The position numbers were made by a program, and so were the translations under genes. A stretch of DNA of 64,000 nucleotides from Vibrio sp. 10N.261.45.E2 (GTDB lineage Bacteria > Pseudomonadota > Gammaproteobacteria > Enterobacterales > Vibrionaceae), in assembly GCF_002875705.1 (NCBI RefSeq), contig NZ_MCZZ01000025.1, positions 1 to 64,000 of the forward strand, written 5' to 3'. Shown here one piece after another: positions 1 through 9,484 of the stretch (position 1 is its first letter; each line of letters starts with the position of its first letter). Under the pieces are notes generated by a model that saw nothing but the letters and a program-made list of their open reading frames with translations, searched no databases and was not told where the DNA came from.

Positions 1-215
1 CCGCGATGAACCTTTTTTATCCCTCAGACCATAAATCCATAATAAAACAGGTGATATATAGCCCTACGTTTGGTTGGTTTTTGTCCCGCACCGCCTTGGT
101 TATACTGCGCCTGATTTTAATAAGCCATCATGACGAGCTAGGTTTCAATACCCAGCTATGATCAGAATAGGCAACCGCTCTGGATTTACGTTCCAGCTCG
201 CAGAAAGGAAAAACC

Positions 216-1205
216 ATGTCTCAATATGTTGTATGTGCTCTGTATAAATTCGTAGCACTTGATGATTACCAAGAAATTCGCCAACCACTCACTGAATTGC
301 TAGAAGCCAAACAAATTCGCGGTACTTTGTTACTTGCGAGTGAAGGCATCAACGGCACCGTTGCTGGTAAGCGCGAATCTATCGACGCCCTTCTTCAATG
401 GTTCAAGCAAGACTCTCGCTTGGCTGATGTCGTTTACAAAGAGTCGTTCAACGAAGAACAACCATTCAACCGCACTAAGGTTAAGCTTAAGAAAGAGATC
501 GTAACCATGGGCGTTGAAGGCATCGACCCTCGCCACGTTGTCGGTACGTACGTTAAGCCAAACGAATGGAACGACCTGATCTCAGATCCAGATGTGATCT
601 TGGTGGATACTCGTAACGATTACGAAGTCGACATCGGCACATTCAAAAACGCGGTAAACCCAAACACGGAAACTTTCCGTGAATTCCCTCAGTACGTTGA
701 AGACAACCTCGACCCTAAGAAGCACAAAAAAGTCGCGATGTTCTGTACGGGTGGTATTCGTTGTGAAAAATCAACAGCCTACATGAAAGAGCAAGGCTTT
801 GATGAGGTTTATCATCTTGAAGGCGGCATTCTTAAATACCTAGAAGAAGTGCCAGAAGAAGAGAGCATGTGGGAAGGCGACTGCTACGTATTTGACGGCC
901 GTGTTGCGGTTAACCACCAGCTAGAAAAGAGCGGTTATGACGTGTGTAACGCGTGTCGTTTGCCAATCACTGACGAAGACAAAACCTCTGAACACTTCGA
1001 GAAAGGCGTAAGCTGCCCTAAATGTATTGATAAGCACAGCGACGAGCAGAAAGCCCGTTTCCGTGAACGTGAAAAGCAAGTTCAACTATCGAATGCTCGT
1101 GGCGAAACCCACGTAGGTGCCGAAGCTGCTCACCTTATCGAGCAACGCAAGAAAGAGAAGCTTGCACACAAAGAGCAGCAACGCTCTGGTAAGAAAGCGA
1201 AGTAA
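216..1205 (+). CDS. trhO: tRNA uridine(34) hydroxylase TrhO (rhodanese family)
   Basis: 329 aa. It hydroxylates uridine 34 of tRNA in the cytoplasm using O2, the first step of 5-carboxymethoxyuridine or methoxyuridine formation. The N-terminal third is the acylphosphatase-like domain of the YceA family. A rhodanese domain follows with the active-site loop CTGGIRCEK, its Cys being the catalytic residue. The C-terminus carries a four-Cys zinc-like knuckle (CNAC and CPKC) and a Lys/Arg-rich tail. An AGAAAGGA ribosome site precedes the ATG. It is a single-gene unit closed by a terminator at 1251-1299. A possible -10 (TATACT) lies at 101-106. Family assignment is firm. Confidence 0.95.
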   Translation: MSQYVVCALYKFVALDDYQEIRQPLTELLEAKQIRGTLLLASEGINGTVAGKRESIDALLQWFKQDSRLADVVYKESFNEEQPFNRTKVKLKKEIVTMGVEGIDPRHVVGTYVKPNEWNDLISDPDVILVDTRNDYEVDIGTFKNAVNPNTETFREFPQYVEDNLDPKKHKKVAMFCTGGIRCEKSTAYMKEQGFDEVYHLEGGILKYLEEVPEEESMWEGDCYVFDGRVAVNHQLEKSGYDVCNACRLPITDEDKTSEHFEKGVSCPKCIDKHSDEQKARFREREKQVQLSNARGETHVGAEAAHLIEQRKKEKLAHKEQQRSGKKAK

Positions 1206-1250
1206 GCTTCACACATAGACCTAAAGTTATAAACGTATAACGATAGACAC

Positions 1251-1299
1251 AAAAAGGGCGCAAGTTCGAGGATCATTCCACGAGTTTACGCCCTTTTTT
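1251..1299 (+). terminator. Rho-independent terminator after trhO
   Basis: An AAAAAGGGCG arm pairs with CGCCCTTTTTT across a loop of about 25 nt, followed by a T run, 46 bp past the trhO stop codon. Confidence 0.8.
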
Positions 1300-1388
1300 G
1301 ATCGCTTTACGGCTTTGTGTTTTGAGCCACATTTCTTTCAAAAAATAGCTTCTATACTGTTAGTAATCCGACTAGAGAGGAAGTGCCA

Positions 1389-1646
1389 ATGCTCAATGAA
1401 AACCATGCCTTTATCTTAGATTTCCCAGATCTTAAATTAGACATTGTTCAGCTCAACCACGACGACGAAAAATTCAAAGCAGACATGCAGAAATACCATC
1501 AACTCGACTACGACATCCGTCAGCTAGAAATCTCCGGCAGCCCTATCGATGATGACAGCATGCACAACCTAAAAGTAGAACGCATGGAGCTCAAAGACTC
1601 GCTTCACAAGCAACTCACTCGACATCACGCGCTTAAGATCGTTTAA
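1389..1646 (+). CDS. YdcH-like DUF465 family protein
   Basis: 85 aa from ATG 1389. An in-frame GTG at 1383 would add two residues, but AGAGAGGA at 1374-1381 is correctly spaced only for the ATG. The protein is charged and predicted all-helical, with the central pattern YHQLDYDIRQLE and a C-terminal ERMELKDSLHKQL segment typical of the DUF465/YdcH family of short coiled-coil proteins. No molecular function is established for the family. It is monocistronic, between trhO and a GNAT gene, with its own terminator. Confidence 0.8.
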   Translation: MLNENHAFILDFPDLKLDIVQLNHDDEKFKADMQKYHQLDYDIRQLEISGSPIDDDSMHNLKVERMELKDSLHKQLTRHHALKIV

Positions 1647-1670
1647 ACGAGTTCTACAAATATGACTTTT

Positions 1671-1698
1671 AGAGCCACGCACACCGCGTGGCTTTTTC
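1671..1698 (+). terminator. Rho-independent terminator after the DUF465 gene
   Basis: GCCACGC and GCGTGGC arms around a 4-nt loop, followed by TTTTT, 25 bp after the stop codon. Confidence 0.85.
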
Positions 1699-1769
1699 GT
1701 TTAATTCGTCTATCAATCGATTATGGTATTTTTTGCTTATAAAAAGCTCAGAATAAGGAAGTGGAAAGA

Positions 1770-2246
1770 GTGAAAATCAAGGGTGACAAACTACAATTCC
1801 AACTCATTTCAAACTCAGAATTCGAAGAGCTGTTTGCGTGTGTTAAGCAAGGTATCTTTATACACGTGGATAGCGTTTTCGGCTGGGATGATGACTTTCA
1901 ACGTCAACGCTTAATCAATGATTATCATCCCTCTTGGTTTCATTGGATCTATCACGAAAAGAAACGTGTGGGGCTCGTCTGCTTTAAGCCTTATGAAAAC
2001 GCATACCATATTCATCTACTGATCATTTTCCCTCAATATCAAGGCCGTTCGCTTAGCATACAAGTCATGACTCTCATACATAAGAGAGCCATGGAACAGC
2101 AACGAAGCCACGTCAGTCTATCGAGTTTTAAAAGTAACACTCGTGCCATTAGCTTTTATCAGGCACTTGGCTATCAAATTGTTGATGATAGGGATGATAA
2201 TTTCGTGGGAATGAGGCTCGACCTAGACCACAAACTCCACCGTTAA
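1770..2246 (+). CDS. GNAT family N-acetyltransferase
   Basis: 158 aa from GTG 1770. A second GTG at 1761 is in frame, but the AAGGA Shine-Dalgarno ends right against it, while 1770 is about 10 bp away and better placed. The C-terminal half has the GNAT core: a strand HIHLLIIFPQYQGRSLS with the acetyl-CoA-binding Q/G-x-x-G/R turn, then the helix and the SNTRAISFYQALGY motif near the end. The substrate is unknown. It converges with manA on the opposite strand; the two coding ends overlap by 4 bp. Confidence 0.8.
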   Translation: MKIKGDKLQFQLISNSEFEELFACVKQGIFIHVDSVFGWDDDFQRQRLINDYHPSWFHWIYHEKKRVGLVCFKPYENAYHIHLLIIFPQYQGRSLSIQVMTLIHKRAMEQQRSHVSLSSFKSNTRAISFYQALGYQIVDDRDDNFVGMRLDLDHKLHR

Positions 2247-3448
2247 TTAAACGCCCTAGCCACTCTACCATTACTGCTCAATTCGTAGTGACCAATATAG
2301 GCTGGGATAAATACCGATTGCCCTTTAGTGAGGGTTAAGTGTTCACCTTTCTGACTCATTAGCGTTAAATCATCATCTATTGCCATCAAAATTTCAGCAC
2401 CGCTTGTGATGACTTCTTCTTGATGTGGGCTATGAAAAATATTGAAATTGAAATCACTAACCGGGATGTCATAGCTATCGCATTGACCCAGTTTTGAGGG
2501 CGCGAATAACAAGCGTTCAAACGGGATCGGTTTGAATTCTGTACAGGCAACCAACTCGGCGACATCAATGTGTTTTGGTGTTAAACCTGCTCGCAGCACG
2601 TTGTCTGAATTTGCCATGATCTCGAGCCCAGTTCCCTTAATGTAAGCATGCGGAGTGTTCGCATTCAAATACATCGCTTCACCCGGCTTTAGTGTGATCA
2701 AGTTAAGCAGCAGAACACAAAACAGACCGATGTCGTTCGGGTACTGATGGCTAAGCTCAGTAACCAAAGCAAACTCTGCTTGGTCTTGGTGAGCTGCTGC
2801 GTAATTCAGAAGTTGCTCTAATGCTTGATGTTTGTGTTGGTCATTTAGCGTTAACAGATCACGGAAAAACGCTTCTAAACCTAGAGAATCAAGGTTGTTA
2901 CCAAACTCTTCAACCAAACTAGCCAGCTCGCTCGAATCCAACTTTCTGAACAGACTTAATATTTCATCGAATTCTCGAAAGCCATTCATCGCTTGATATT
3001 CAGTGATCGCGTAAACCAATTCAGGTTTGTGGTTCGAGTCTTTGTAATTACGGTGTCCAGCGCTCAGAGGAATGCTTGCTTGCTCCTCTCTTGCAAAGCC
3101 AATTTCGGCTTGACGCTTGTTTGGATGAACCTGAACAGACAGCGCTTTTTCTGCCGCTAAGATCTTAAACAAGAACGGCAGTTCACCGAACTCCTGCGCA
3201 ATATCATTTGATAGATAGGCCGGTTTATTCTTATTAATCAGATCAGATAGAGGCACCAAATGCTGGTCAAGCTTAACCATTGAACAACCTTTCGGATGCG
3301 CTCCCATCCAAACTTCCGCTTGCGGTTCTTGTGACTCATTCTTAAAGCCAAACAGTTCACGTATCGAAGAAATGCTCCCCCATGCATAATTTTGGATGGT
3401 GTTTTCCATTGGGAAAAATGAGTGTTCAGAGAAGTGGCTGAGTGACAT
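2243..3448 (-). CDS. manA: Mannose-6-phosphate isomerase, class I
   Basis: 401 aa. It interconverts mannose-6-phosphate and fructose-6-phosphate in the cytosol, joining mannose uptake to glycolysis and GDP-mannose synthesis. Type I signatures are visible: ENTIQNYAWGS at the N-terminus, VQVHPNK (zinc Gln and His), HKPELVYA (zinc Glu) and NTPHAYIKGTGLEIMANSDN (zinc His). I chose ATG 3448, preceded by ACGGAAAA; an upstream in-frame GTG at 3478 lacks a ribosome site. It lies downstream of uhpABC on the same strand but has its own promoter with an element shared with uhpT (3545-3584), so induction by hexose phosphate is inferred. Confidence 0.93.
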   Translation of the reverse strand: MSLSHFSEHSFFPMENTIQNYAWGSISSIRELFGFKNESQEPQAEVWMGAHPKGCSMVKLDQHLVPLSDLINKNKPAYLSNDIAQEFGELPFLFKILAAEKALSVQVHPNKRQAEIGFAREEQASIPLSAGHRNYKDSNHKPELVYAITEYQAMNGFREFDEILSLFRKLDSSELASLVEEFGNNLDSLGLEAFFRDLLTLNDQHKHQALEQLLNYAAAHQDQAEFALVTELSHQYPNDIGLFCVLLLNLITLKPGEAMYLNANTPHAYIKGTGLEIMANSDNVLRAGLTPKHIDVAELVACTEFKPIPFERLLFAPSKLGQCDSYDIPVSDFNFNIFHSPHQEEVITSGAEILMAIDDDLTLMSQKGEHLTLTKGQSVFIPAYIGHYELSSNGRVARAFN

Positions 3449-3544
3449 GGCGTTTTCCGTAGTGAGCCCTTTGAACACAATTCAGAGAGCTGATTTCTAA
3501 TAACGTAAATAATTAGAAAGACTACAGAGCGCGGCTAAAACCCA

Positions 3545-3584
3545 CATGAGATGGGGTCTTAGACGCAATAGGAAAAATTCTTAG
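3545..3584 (-). promoter_or_regulatory. UhpA-type operator candidate upstream of manA
   Basis: Read on the minus strand the 40-bp block is CTAAGAATTTTTCCTA, 5 variable bases, TCTAAGACCC, 2 bases, TCTCATG. The same block lies upstream of uhpT at 8844-8883 with 34 of 40 positions identical. It contains two CTAAGA repeats 22 bp apart (two helical turns), the first being one arm of an inverted repeat CTAAGAA-TTT-TTCCTA. It ends 97 bp upstream of the manA ATG. UhpA as the binding protein is inferred from the uhpT copy. Confidence 0.65.
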
Positions 3585-3607
3585 AAACGGGTGAGAACGA
3601 TGAAAAG

Positions 3608-3623
3608 CGTGAAAAGAGTCACA
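3608..3623. promoter_or_regulatory. CRP-like site upstream of manA
   Basis: CGTGA-AAAGAG-TCACA matches the CRP consensus TGTGA-N6-TCACA in 9 of 10 positions. Its centre is 31.5 bp beyond the end of the operator block, exactly as at uhpT. Confidence 0.6.
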
Positions 3624-3746
3624 TTTGAATATCACGCATAGAAAGTACCGGAAATAAGATAGCGGCTTGTATCGCACTGGTTACAGCAGCGATACAAGCA
3701 TCTACAACGAAAACACCAGTGACTATCTTGCTACCGAGAAGCAGCC

Positions 3747-5087
3747 TTAAAAGCCAGAAGGAGCTTCTGCACTTTTCTGAGGTGATTGAGCTTGCAGGAA
3801 AGGCAGTAGCAGTAACCCGATGACAGCAGCACAAGTAGAGATGGTAATGAAGAACCCACTCCAACCGTAGGTTTCTAAAACGAGCGCTAATGGATAACCC
3901 GAGAGTGCTGCTCCCATGTAAGCAAATAAGCCAACAAAGCCTGTCGCTGCCCCGGCAGAATCTTTGTGCGAACATTCAGCCGCCGCCATACCAATAAGCA
4001 TTTGAGGGCCAAAAACAAAAAAGCCTACACAAAACAGCCCAGCAGCTTGAAACACAAAGTTGGTTAAAGGCATAAGCCATAAAGCCGATACCGAGAGGAA
4101 AATACCAATCGCAAACAGGATGTTCATTGGACCGCGGTTACCACCAAACAACCTATCCGATCCCCACCCAGCAACAAGTGAACCAACAAAGCCACCAATC
4201 TCAAACAAAGACAAAGCTGCGTTCGCATTGATCAAACTGTAATCGTGCTCTTCGGTTAAGTATAAATTACCCCAGTCGTTGACTGCTGTTCTTACGATGT
4301 AAACCAACACATAACTAAAGGCGAGCAACCAAATATACTTGTTGCTGAACACGTAGGTTTTCAGGATTTCTCGATAGCTTAACCCTTGCCCGTGGCTCTC
4401 TTGTGCCAACTCTAGATGGTCATTGCGCCACTTTCCGACTGTCGGAAGCCCCATTGTGGTGGGCTTATCACGTAAACGCCAGCAAACGATAAGACCAATA
4501 AAAACACCAATCACACCCGGCCAGATAAAACCTGCTCGCCAACTGAATTGCAGCGTCAGGTAACCCACGAGAATAGGGATTAGCGCCCCACCGACGTTGT
4601 GTGCTGTATTCCATATAGCCCAGCGAAAGCCTCTTTCAGAGCGAGAATACCAAGTCGTCAATAACTTAGAACACGATGGCCAGCCCCAACCTTGGAACCA
4701 TGCATTGAGCACCCAAAGCAAGATAAAAGCCGCCAACGAACTAGAAAAGCCAAACGCGATATTGATCAAGCCTGTCGCGATTAAGCCAAGCCCCATGAAG
4801 TAGCGCGGGTTTGAACGATCCGATATCGTGCCTGAGATAAACTTAGATAAGCCGTAAGAAAGATAAAAGAGCGTGCCAATTAAGCCGATATCACCTTTGT
4901 CCAAGCCAAGATCGGTGATCATAGCTGGCGCGGCATAGTTAAAGGTTTTACGAGTGAAGTAAAAACCTGCGTAGCCGACATACATTCCTATCATGATGTG
5001 GAGGCGCCAGTAGCGATAACTCTGATTGACCTCATCATCAGTAAGAGCATAACTCTTGGACGTTGTTGAACGCAGAAATCCAAACAT
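3747..5087 (-). CDS. uhpC: Membrane glucose-6-phosphate sensor UhpC
   Basis: 446 aa MFS-type protein of the organophosphate:Pi antiporter family, about 12 TM segments. In E. coli, UhpC senses external glucose-6-phosphate and activates the kinase UhpB. Family motifs are clear: RYWRLHIMIGMYVGYAGFYF, FTRKTFNYA, LWVLNAWFQGWGWP, WNTAHNVGGALIP and the C-terminal FFVFGPQMLIGMAAAECSHK block. ATG 5087 matches the E. coli N-terminus; an in-frame GTG at 5099 overlaps the uhpB stop as GTGA and is the alternative. It follows uhpB directly, consistent with translational coupling. Confidence 0.93.
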   Translation of the reverse strand: MFGFLRSTTSKSYALTDDEVNQSYRYWRLHIMIGMYVGYAGFYFTRKTFNYAAPAMITDLGLDKGDIGLIGTLFYLSYGLSKFISGTISDRSNPRYFMGLGLIATGLINIAFGFSSSLAAFILLWVLNAWFQGWGWPSCSKLLTTWYSRSERGFRWAIWNTAHNVGGALIPILVGYLTLQFSWRAGFIWPGVIGVFIGLIVCWRLRDKPTTMGLPTVGKWRNDHLELAQESHGQGLSYREILKTYVFSNKYIWLLAFSYVLVYIVRTAVNDWGNLYLTEEHDYSLINANAALSLFEIGGFVGSLVAGWGSDRLFGGNRGPMNILFAIGIFLSVSALWLMPLTNFVFQAAGLFCVGFFVFGPQMLIGMAAAECSHKDSAGAATGFVGLFAYMGAALSGYPLALVLETYGWSGFFITISTCAAVIGLLLLPFLQAQSPQKSAEAPSGF

Positions 5088-5095
5088 ATTCGTTC

Positions 5096-6592
5096 TCACA
5101 CTTTAGGTAATGTAACGCTGATATTGGTACCCGAAAATGAGCCACTAGCGTTGATTGTCATCTTGCCGCCGAGCGCCTGAACACGCTCCTGCATACCACG
5201 AACCCCCATTCCTTTGAGAAGGTCTTGCGCTGTAAAGCCAACGCCATTGTCTGTGATCTGAAGATAAGCCTGATCATCTAGAATCAGTTCAATTCTAATT
5301 TCGCTCGCTTGAGCATATTTATGAGCATTGTTTAAAGATTCTTGGCACAGACGGAAGAGAGTGACCTTAAGCGTGTCACTCAAGCACGAGTAATCACCTT
5401 GCCAATTTAACTGGATATCAACGCCGTGATCCGAAAACTCCATCTCTCGAATAAGCTGCTCTACAGAATCTTTTAGATCAAGATCGTCCAACATCTTAGG
5501 TCTTAGTTTCGTGAGTAGACGTTTGGTGGTGTCATAAACATTCAAAGACAATGATTCAATCGTACCCGCACAACGAACACTCATATCAGCGGCATCGACA
5601 CGTTTAATAATACTTGCCTGCGTGCGAATAGCAGTGATGTTCTGGCCTATTTCATCATGCAGCTCACGGGCAATATCACGACGAACCGACTCTTCAGCCG
5701 TTACCAGCTGACGTGAAAGATTTTGATTTCTGGAAAGCTCACTTCGCAATTTCGAGTTAAGATCTTTCTGCTTTTGAACCGCTAAACCAAGCAATATACC
5801 GGTAATAGTTTGAGCGGATAGAGACAAGAGTAAGTCGGTAATTTCAAGTTTTGACGTTCCACTATGAGCTGCAATCAGCGCGACGCTGTTTAATAGAGTC
5901 GCCAGTAATGCGCCCTGCCATCCGTAACGAACGGCAAGCAGGATAATAGGGATAGCCATACAGAATGGGGCGAAGCGTCTTAGCTCATCAGGCAAACTGG
6001 TTTGTATCAAGATACTGGCCACCAGCAACACACTGTATAAAGCGATGTGACGGACTTTGAACTCAACAACATTGTTGATTAAGTAAGAGCTCAATGGCGC
6101 CCACTTATTTTGAAATAAGTAGTTCCAGACCAGATAACACATCGGCACCAACATCAAACCACCTGTGATACTCACCAACCACACCATGTAAATAGCCGGA
6201 ACATGAGAACTGACCACGGCAACATTAATGAGTGCTGTGACCATGATTAAGCTCGCCATCACTAACAAGTGACGATTCTGGTCACCATAGTAATAACGTT
6301 TGGCAATTAACGTGGCAGGGATGCTCAATCCACTGGCGATGAGTATTGTCAGCCATTGAGGTTCATCAAGTAATAAGGCTAAAGCGATCGCAAGCCCCCA
6401 CTCTGCAATATAGATCGCAGGCCAGTAGTGAGTGCGAGTATGCAGCGTCATTCCCAACCTGAGTGAGAATGGGAAAAGCAGTATGGCTAACTCGGGGTCA
6501 TTAATGAAATAGAAGGCAATAACCCACAAACAGAACCATGCACAGCCAGCCATAAAAACCCCGCACAAAGAGGTGGCTAGATAAGAGCGCAT
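5096..6592 (-). CDS. uhpB: Sensor histidine kinase UhpB
   Basis: 498 aa, close to the 500 aa of E. coli UhpB. The N-terminal half holds about eight TM helices of the MASE1 type, including FLRLG-like and PFCMAIPIILLAVRYGWQGAL segments. The kinase core is the HPK7/HisKA_3 type with phospho-acceptor His in RRDIARELHDEIGQ, and the ATPase domain has the N-box SLNNAHKYAQ and DNGVGF. Its partners are UhpC (signal) and UhpA (phosphotransfer). The ATG overlaps the uhpA stop as TAATG, so uhpA-uhpB-uhpC are coupled in one operon. Confidence 0.94.
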   Translation of the reverse strand: MRSYLATSLCGVFMAGCAWFCLWVIAFYFINDPELAILLFPFSLRLGMTLHTRTHYWPAIYIAEWGLAIALALLLDEPQWLTILIASGLSIPATLIAKRYYYGDQNRHLLVMASLIMVTALINVAVVSSHVPAIYMVWLVSITGGLMLVPMCYLVWNYLFQNKWAPLSSYLINNVVEFKVRHIALYSVLLVASILIQTSLPDELRRFAPFCMAIPIILLAVRYGWQGALLATLLNSVALIAAHSGTSKLEITDLLLSLSAQTITGILLGLAVQKQKDLNSKLRSELSRNQNLSRQLVTAEESVRRDIARELHDEIGQNITAIRTQASIIKRVDAADMSVRCAGTIESLSLNVYDTTKRLLTKLRPKMLDDLDLKDSVEQLIREMEFSDHGVDIQLNWQGDYSCLSDTLKVTLFRLCQESLNNAHKYAQASEIRIELILDDQAYLQITDNGVGFTAQDLLKGMGVRGMQERVQALGGKMTINASGSFSGTNISVTLPKV

Positions 6593-7200
6593 TAGTACTG
6601 ATCTTGAGTGAACAATTTAGCTAACTCAACGTTGTTCTTAACATTGAGTTTGTCCATCGCATTGGCACGATGGACATGCACCGTTTTATGGCTAACCCCT
6701 AGCTCTACGGCGATAGATTTCACGTCGAGCCCTGTTGCCAATAGCTGACACACTTCGCTTTCTCTGCGGGTTAGTTGATTTAAAGAGGCTTTATTCTTCA
6801 TGGGTGTCGCAAGTTTAATAGCAATATCTGGCGTGAGATAACAGCCACCATTCGCACTCGTGTGTACGGCTTGAATCAACTCATCAGGGCTACAGCGCTT
6901 GCTGAGATAACCTTTGGCTCCTAATTCTAATGACTTTTCAACCATCGCCGGAGAGTCATGAACGCTTAACATGATACTGGCAATGCCTGATGGGATCTCT
7001 TCCAATAAGCTCAAACCACTTTCGTCTTGCATTGAAATATCTAAGATCACGACATCAGGGTGACAACTTGGCAGTCCAAGGCGCGCTTCTGCCGCAGAGT
7101 TGAATTCACCCACGACCGTAATATCAGCCTCAAGACTGAGTAATTGAGCAAAGCCAGATCGAACAATGACGTGGTCATCAACTAACGCAACATTAATCAT
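6592..7200 (-). CDS. uhpA: Response regulator UhpA (NarL/FixJ family)
   Basis: 202 aa. It activates hexose-phosphate transport genes when phosphorylated by UhpB. The receiver domain has the acidic pair D8-D9 and the phospho-acceptor D54 in VVILDISM, as in E. coli UhpA. The stretch [12 protein letters not shown] and the [16 protein letters not shown] block are nearly identical to E. coli. The C-terminal LuxR-type HTH is [15 protein letters not shown] with [18 protein letters not shown] chose ATG 7200; the open frame extends to a TTG at 7212. It is the first gene of uhpABC and lies 148 bp downstream of uhpT. Confidence 0.94.
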   Translation of the reverse strand: MINVALVDDHVIVRSGFAQLLSLEADITVVGEFNSAAEARLGLPSCHPDVVILDISMQDESGLSLLEEIPSGIASIMLSVHDSPAMVEKSLELGAKGYLSKRCSPDELIQAVHTSANGGCYLTPDIAIKLATPMKNKASLNQLTRRESEVCQLLATGLDVKSIAVELGVSHKTVHVHRANAMDKLNVKNNVELAKLFTQDQY

Positions 7201-7310
7201 GATATTAACCAAAATTAAGAGTAAGAAAGAAAAATAGCCCCGACAGGAGCTATATAAAATTTAGTTTATTGGTAGAGATGATACTGAATCGAACTCACGA
7301 TTGGTATGAT

Positions 7311-7342
7311 CTCACGTGCTTTAAACCAATAAAGCACGTGAG
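7311..7342. other. Perfect 12-bp hairpin between uhpT and uhpA
   Basis: CTCACGTGCTTT pairs perfectly with AAAGCACGTGAG around an 8-nt loop, beginning 5 bp beyond the uhpT stop codon. There is no T run on either side, so it is unlikely to be a strong Rho-independent terminator. It may be a partial terminator or a 3' stability element that lowers uhpABC read-through from the uhpT promoter. Confidence 0.6.
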
Positions 7343-7347
7343 ACTCG

Positions 7348-8742
7348 CTACGCGTTTTGAGCCGCTAAGTGCATTTTCTTAGCGTGGCGAATCTTCTTCT
7401 CTTCCGCTACCGCTACAAATAGCAGTAACACTATACAAATTGCTGCTGACGTATCGAGTGCTGCGAACGTTCCTTTCCAACCCGTTAAGCCGAAAATAGG
7501 CGTTCCGTCTGCAATCATACCTAGGCCAAGTTTGGCAAAGCTGTCACCAATTAAGTAAGCAAATGTGCCTTTCACACCATCTGCAACACTGATTGCTTTC
7601 TTAGGCACAAAACCTACCGCAGCAACACCAATCAGCAACTGAGGACCAAACACTAGGAAGCCAAGCACGAATAGTGATGCGAGGTACATGAATTCACTCG
7701 TTGCATGCTGGTAGAACTCTAGAGAAACAATGATCAGAGCTAGCGATACACAAGCAACCAAAGCACGGCGTCCGTTAGCAAGGTCTGACAGATAACCCCA
7801 CATTAGCGTGCCGACTAGTGCACCAACCTCAAACAGCGTGAAACCTGAAATTGCCGTTTCTTTTGATAGACCTAGCTCTTGATACGCATAAACGGTAGAC
7901 CATTGATCGATACCGATACGAACAATGTATAAGAAGATATTCGCGAAGCAGAGCAACCAGATCACTTTGTTTTTCAGAATGTATTCAACAAAGATCTCTT
8001 TCTTGGTCATTTGGTTCTCTTCAGCGGCCGTATCTTCTTCGCTGACTTCTTCACCAAACAATTCTTCAACCGTACCTAGACCGTATGCTTCTGGAGAGTC
8101 ATTACCAAAGCGCATACCAATAAAGCCAACCACAATCGCGATGATCGATGGGAACACGAACATACCAATCACGTTACCGTCAAATAGGTAGTTTGCACCG
8201 AACAGAGCAACACCAGCAGCACCTGCGCCGCCCACATTGTGTGACATATTCCAAAGGCCTAAATAAGAGCCTCGCTTGTTACGAGGTGTCCATTTAGTAA
8301 TGGTCGAGTAACTTGATGGCCCACCGGTACTTTGGAAGAAACCACTCAACGCATAGAAGGCAACCATCATGAATAAGCTAGCACTGCCGCCGCCCATACT
8401 GAAGCTGAAGCCCAACATTGCAATACCCGAAAGAACAAGCATGAATGGCAGGAACTGCTTGGTGTTTTTACCATCGGCATAATAGGAAACGACGGTTTTA
8501 CCGATACCGTAAGTGATAGAGAAACCCAGACCGATAAGACCTAGATCCGTCATCGATAACCCATAAGTAGAAATCATGTCGTTTTGCGCGACATTGAAGT
8601 TCTTACGGATTAGATACATGGTTAGATAACCAATGAACACGACTAGGTAAGATTGCAGGAATGGTTTAAACCACATTTTTCTTCTGGTTTCGACCGGAAG
8701 ATCCAGCGTCGGTTTTCTAACCTGATCTAGGAACTTTAACAT
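7348..8742 (-). CDS. uhpT: Hexose-6-phosphate:phosphate antiporter UhpT
   Basis: 464 aa (E. coli 463). It imports glucose-6-phosphate and related sugar phosphates across the inner membrane in exchange for inorganic phosphate. About 12 TM segments are visible. The sequence follows E. coli UhpT almost throughout, from [19 protein letters not shown] at the start through [14 protein letters not shown] to [23 protein letters not shown] 8742 matches the E. coli start and has AAGAGAG upstream; the frame runs further up without support. Its promoter carries the operator block at 8844-8883 and a CRP-like site. Confidence 0.95.
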   Translation of the reverse strand: MLKFLDQVRKPTLDLPVETRRKMWFKPFLQSYLVVFIGYLTMYLIRKNFNVAQNDMISTYGLSMTDLGLIGLGFSITYGIGKTVVSYYADGKNTKQFLPFMLVLSGIAMLGFSFSMGGGSASLFMMVAFYALSGFFQSTGGPSSYSTITKWTPRNKRGSYLGLWNMSHNVGGAGAAGVALFGANYLFDGNVIGMFVFPSIIAIVVGFIGMRFGNDSPEAYGLGTVEELFGEEVSEEDTAAEENQMTKKEIFVEYILKNKVIWLLCFANIFLYIVRIGIDQWSTVYAYQELGLSKETAISGFTLFEVGALVGTLMWGYLSDLANGRRALVACVSLALIIVSLEFYQHATSEFMYLASLFVLGFLVFGPQLLIGVAAVGFVPKKAISVADGVKGTFAYLIGDSFAKLGLGMIADGTPIFGLTGWKGTFAALDTSAAICIVLLLFVAVAEEKKIRHAKKMHLAAQNA

Positions 8743-8843
8743 TGTGAACTCTCTTATTTTTTGTGAGGTCTGCACGGCATAATTGCGACCATGCATTCTT
8801 TGTTAGTTGACCGTGAAATAATAAGGAGTCTAAAAATCGACCG

Positions 8844-8883
8844 CATGAGAGAGGGTCTTAGAATAACTAGGAAAAATTCTTAG
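8844..8883 (-). promoter_or_regulatory. UhpA-type operator candidate upstream of uhpT
   Basis: The same 40-bp block as upstream of manA, with 34 of 40 identities, ending 102 bp before the uhpT ATG. A TATTAT hexamer at 8818-8823 (minus strand) is a plausible -10. In E. coli, uhpT is the direct UhpA target, so this copy is the best evidence for UhpA binding. Confidence 0.7.
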
Positions 8884-8906
8884 TTCGGAATTGGGAGTCA
8901 AGAAAC

Positions 8907-8922
8907 CGTGAACAGCATCACT
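8907..8922. promoter_or_regulatory. CRP-like site upstream of uhpT
   Basis: CGTGA-ACAGCA-TCACT, matching GTGA-N6-TCAC. With a start near 8810 it would be centred at about -104, close to the -103.5 known for E. coli uhpT. Apart from this and the operator block, the 8743-9145 gap shows no other clear element. Confidence 0.55.
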
Positions 8923-9145
8923 TTGTTTACGGTGTGTTATGTATTGATATTACGATAACAAAAGTCGCTCATTTCAAGGCTGACGAACCTTGTAAATAAA
9001 CAGAAACAAGTGAAACGTTTCGCAGCAAACAAAGTACCAGGGTCGATTCATCACAATCAAACTCCATGGCATAACCGACACTGGTTCAACATTCATTCCT
9101 ATTAAAATAGATTCGATAGGCTTGTTACGTTTTGCGCGAATCGAA

Positions 9146-9484
9146 CTACAGTAGTTTACCGCTGCCGTCTTCCCACATAACTTCGCACTCTTCTTTGATA
9201 GCGGCTTTCAACAGTTCAACCAACGGAAAAGCTCGGCTACCGATATTGACAGGCACTTCAATAACTTCTTCTTCATTGTCGTCATCAGCATTTTCTTGCT
9301 CGACTGGTTTGCTTTGCTCTGCAGCGATCGCAGCACGTAAATTATTCAAAGCTTGAGGAACGTCTGGAGCATCAATGGCTCCCGGGATCGCGCCACTATG
9401 TCCAAGCATCTTAATGAACTGAAGACCGACTTCACCAAACATCGTGACGCTAGCATGAGCCTTGCAACTAAAGGTAATTAACAT
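9146..9484 (-). CDS. DUF1840 domain-containing protein
   Basis: 112 aa. It opens with LITFSCKAHASVTMFGEVGLQFIKMLGHSG, the DUF1840 signature, has a very acidic linker (ADDDNEEEVIEVP) and ends with a helix containing FPLVELLKAAIKEECEVMWE. The family is small, cytoplasmic and of unknown function. GAGAGG precedes the ATG. It stands alone between the uhpT promoter and a divergent diguanylate cyclase. Confidence 0.85.
   Translation of the reverse strand: MLITFSCKAHASVTMFGEVGLQFIKMLGHSGAIPGAIDAPDVPQALNNLRAAIAAEQSKPVEQENADDDNEEEVIEVPVNIGSRAFPLVELLKAAIKEECEVMWEDGSGKLL

Noticed and set aside
3619..3975. 118-codon minus-strand frame
   Set aside because: Runs through the 3' end of uhpC in another frame and into the manA promoter; Cys/Leu-rich shadow translation.
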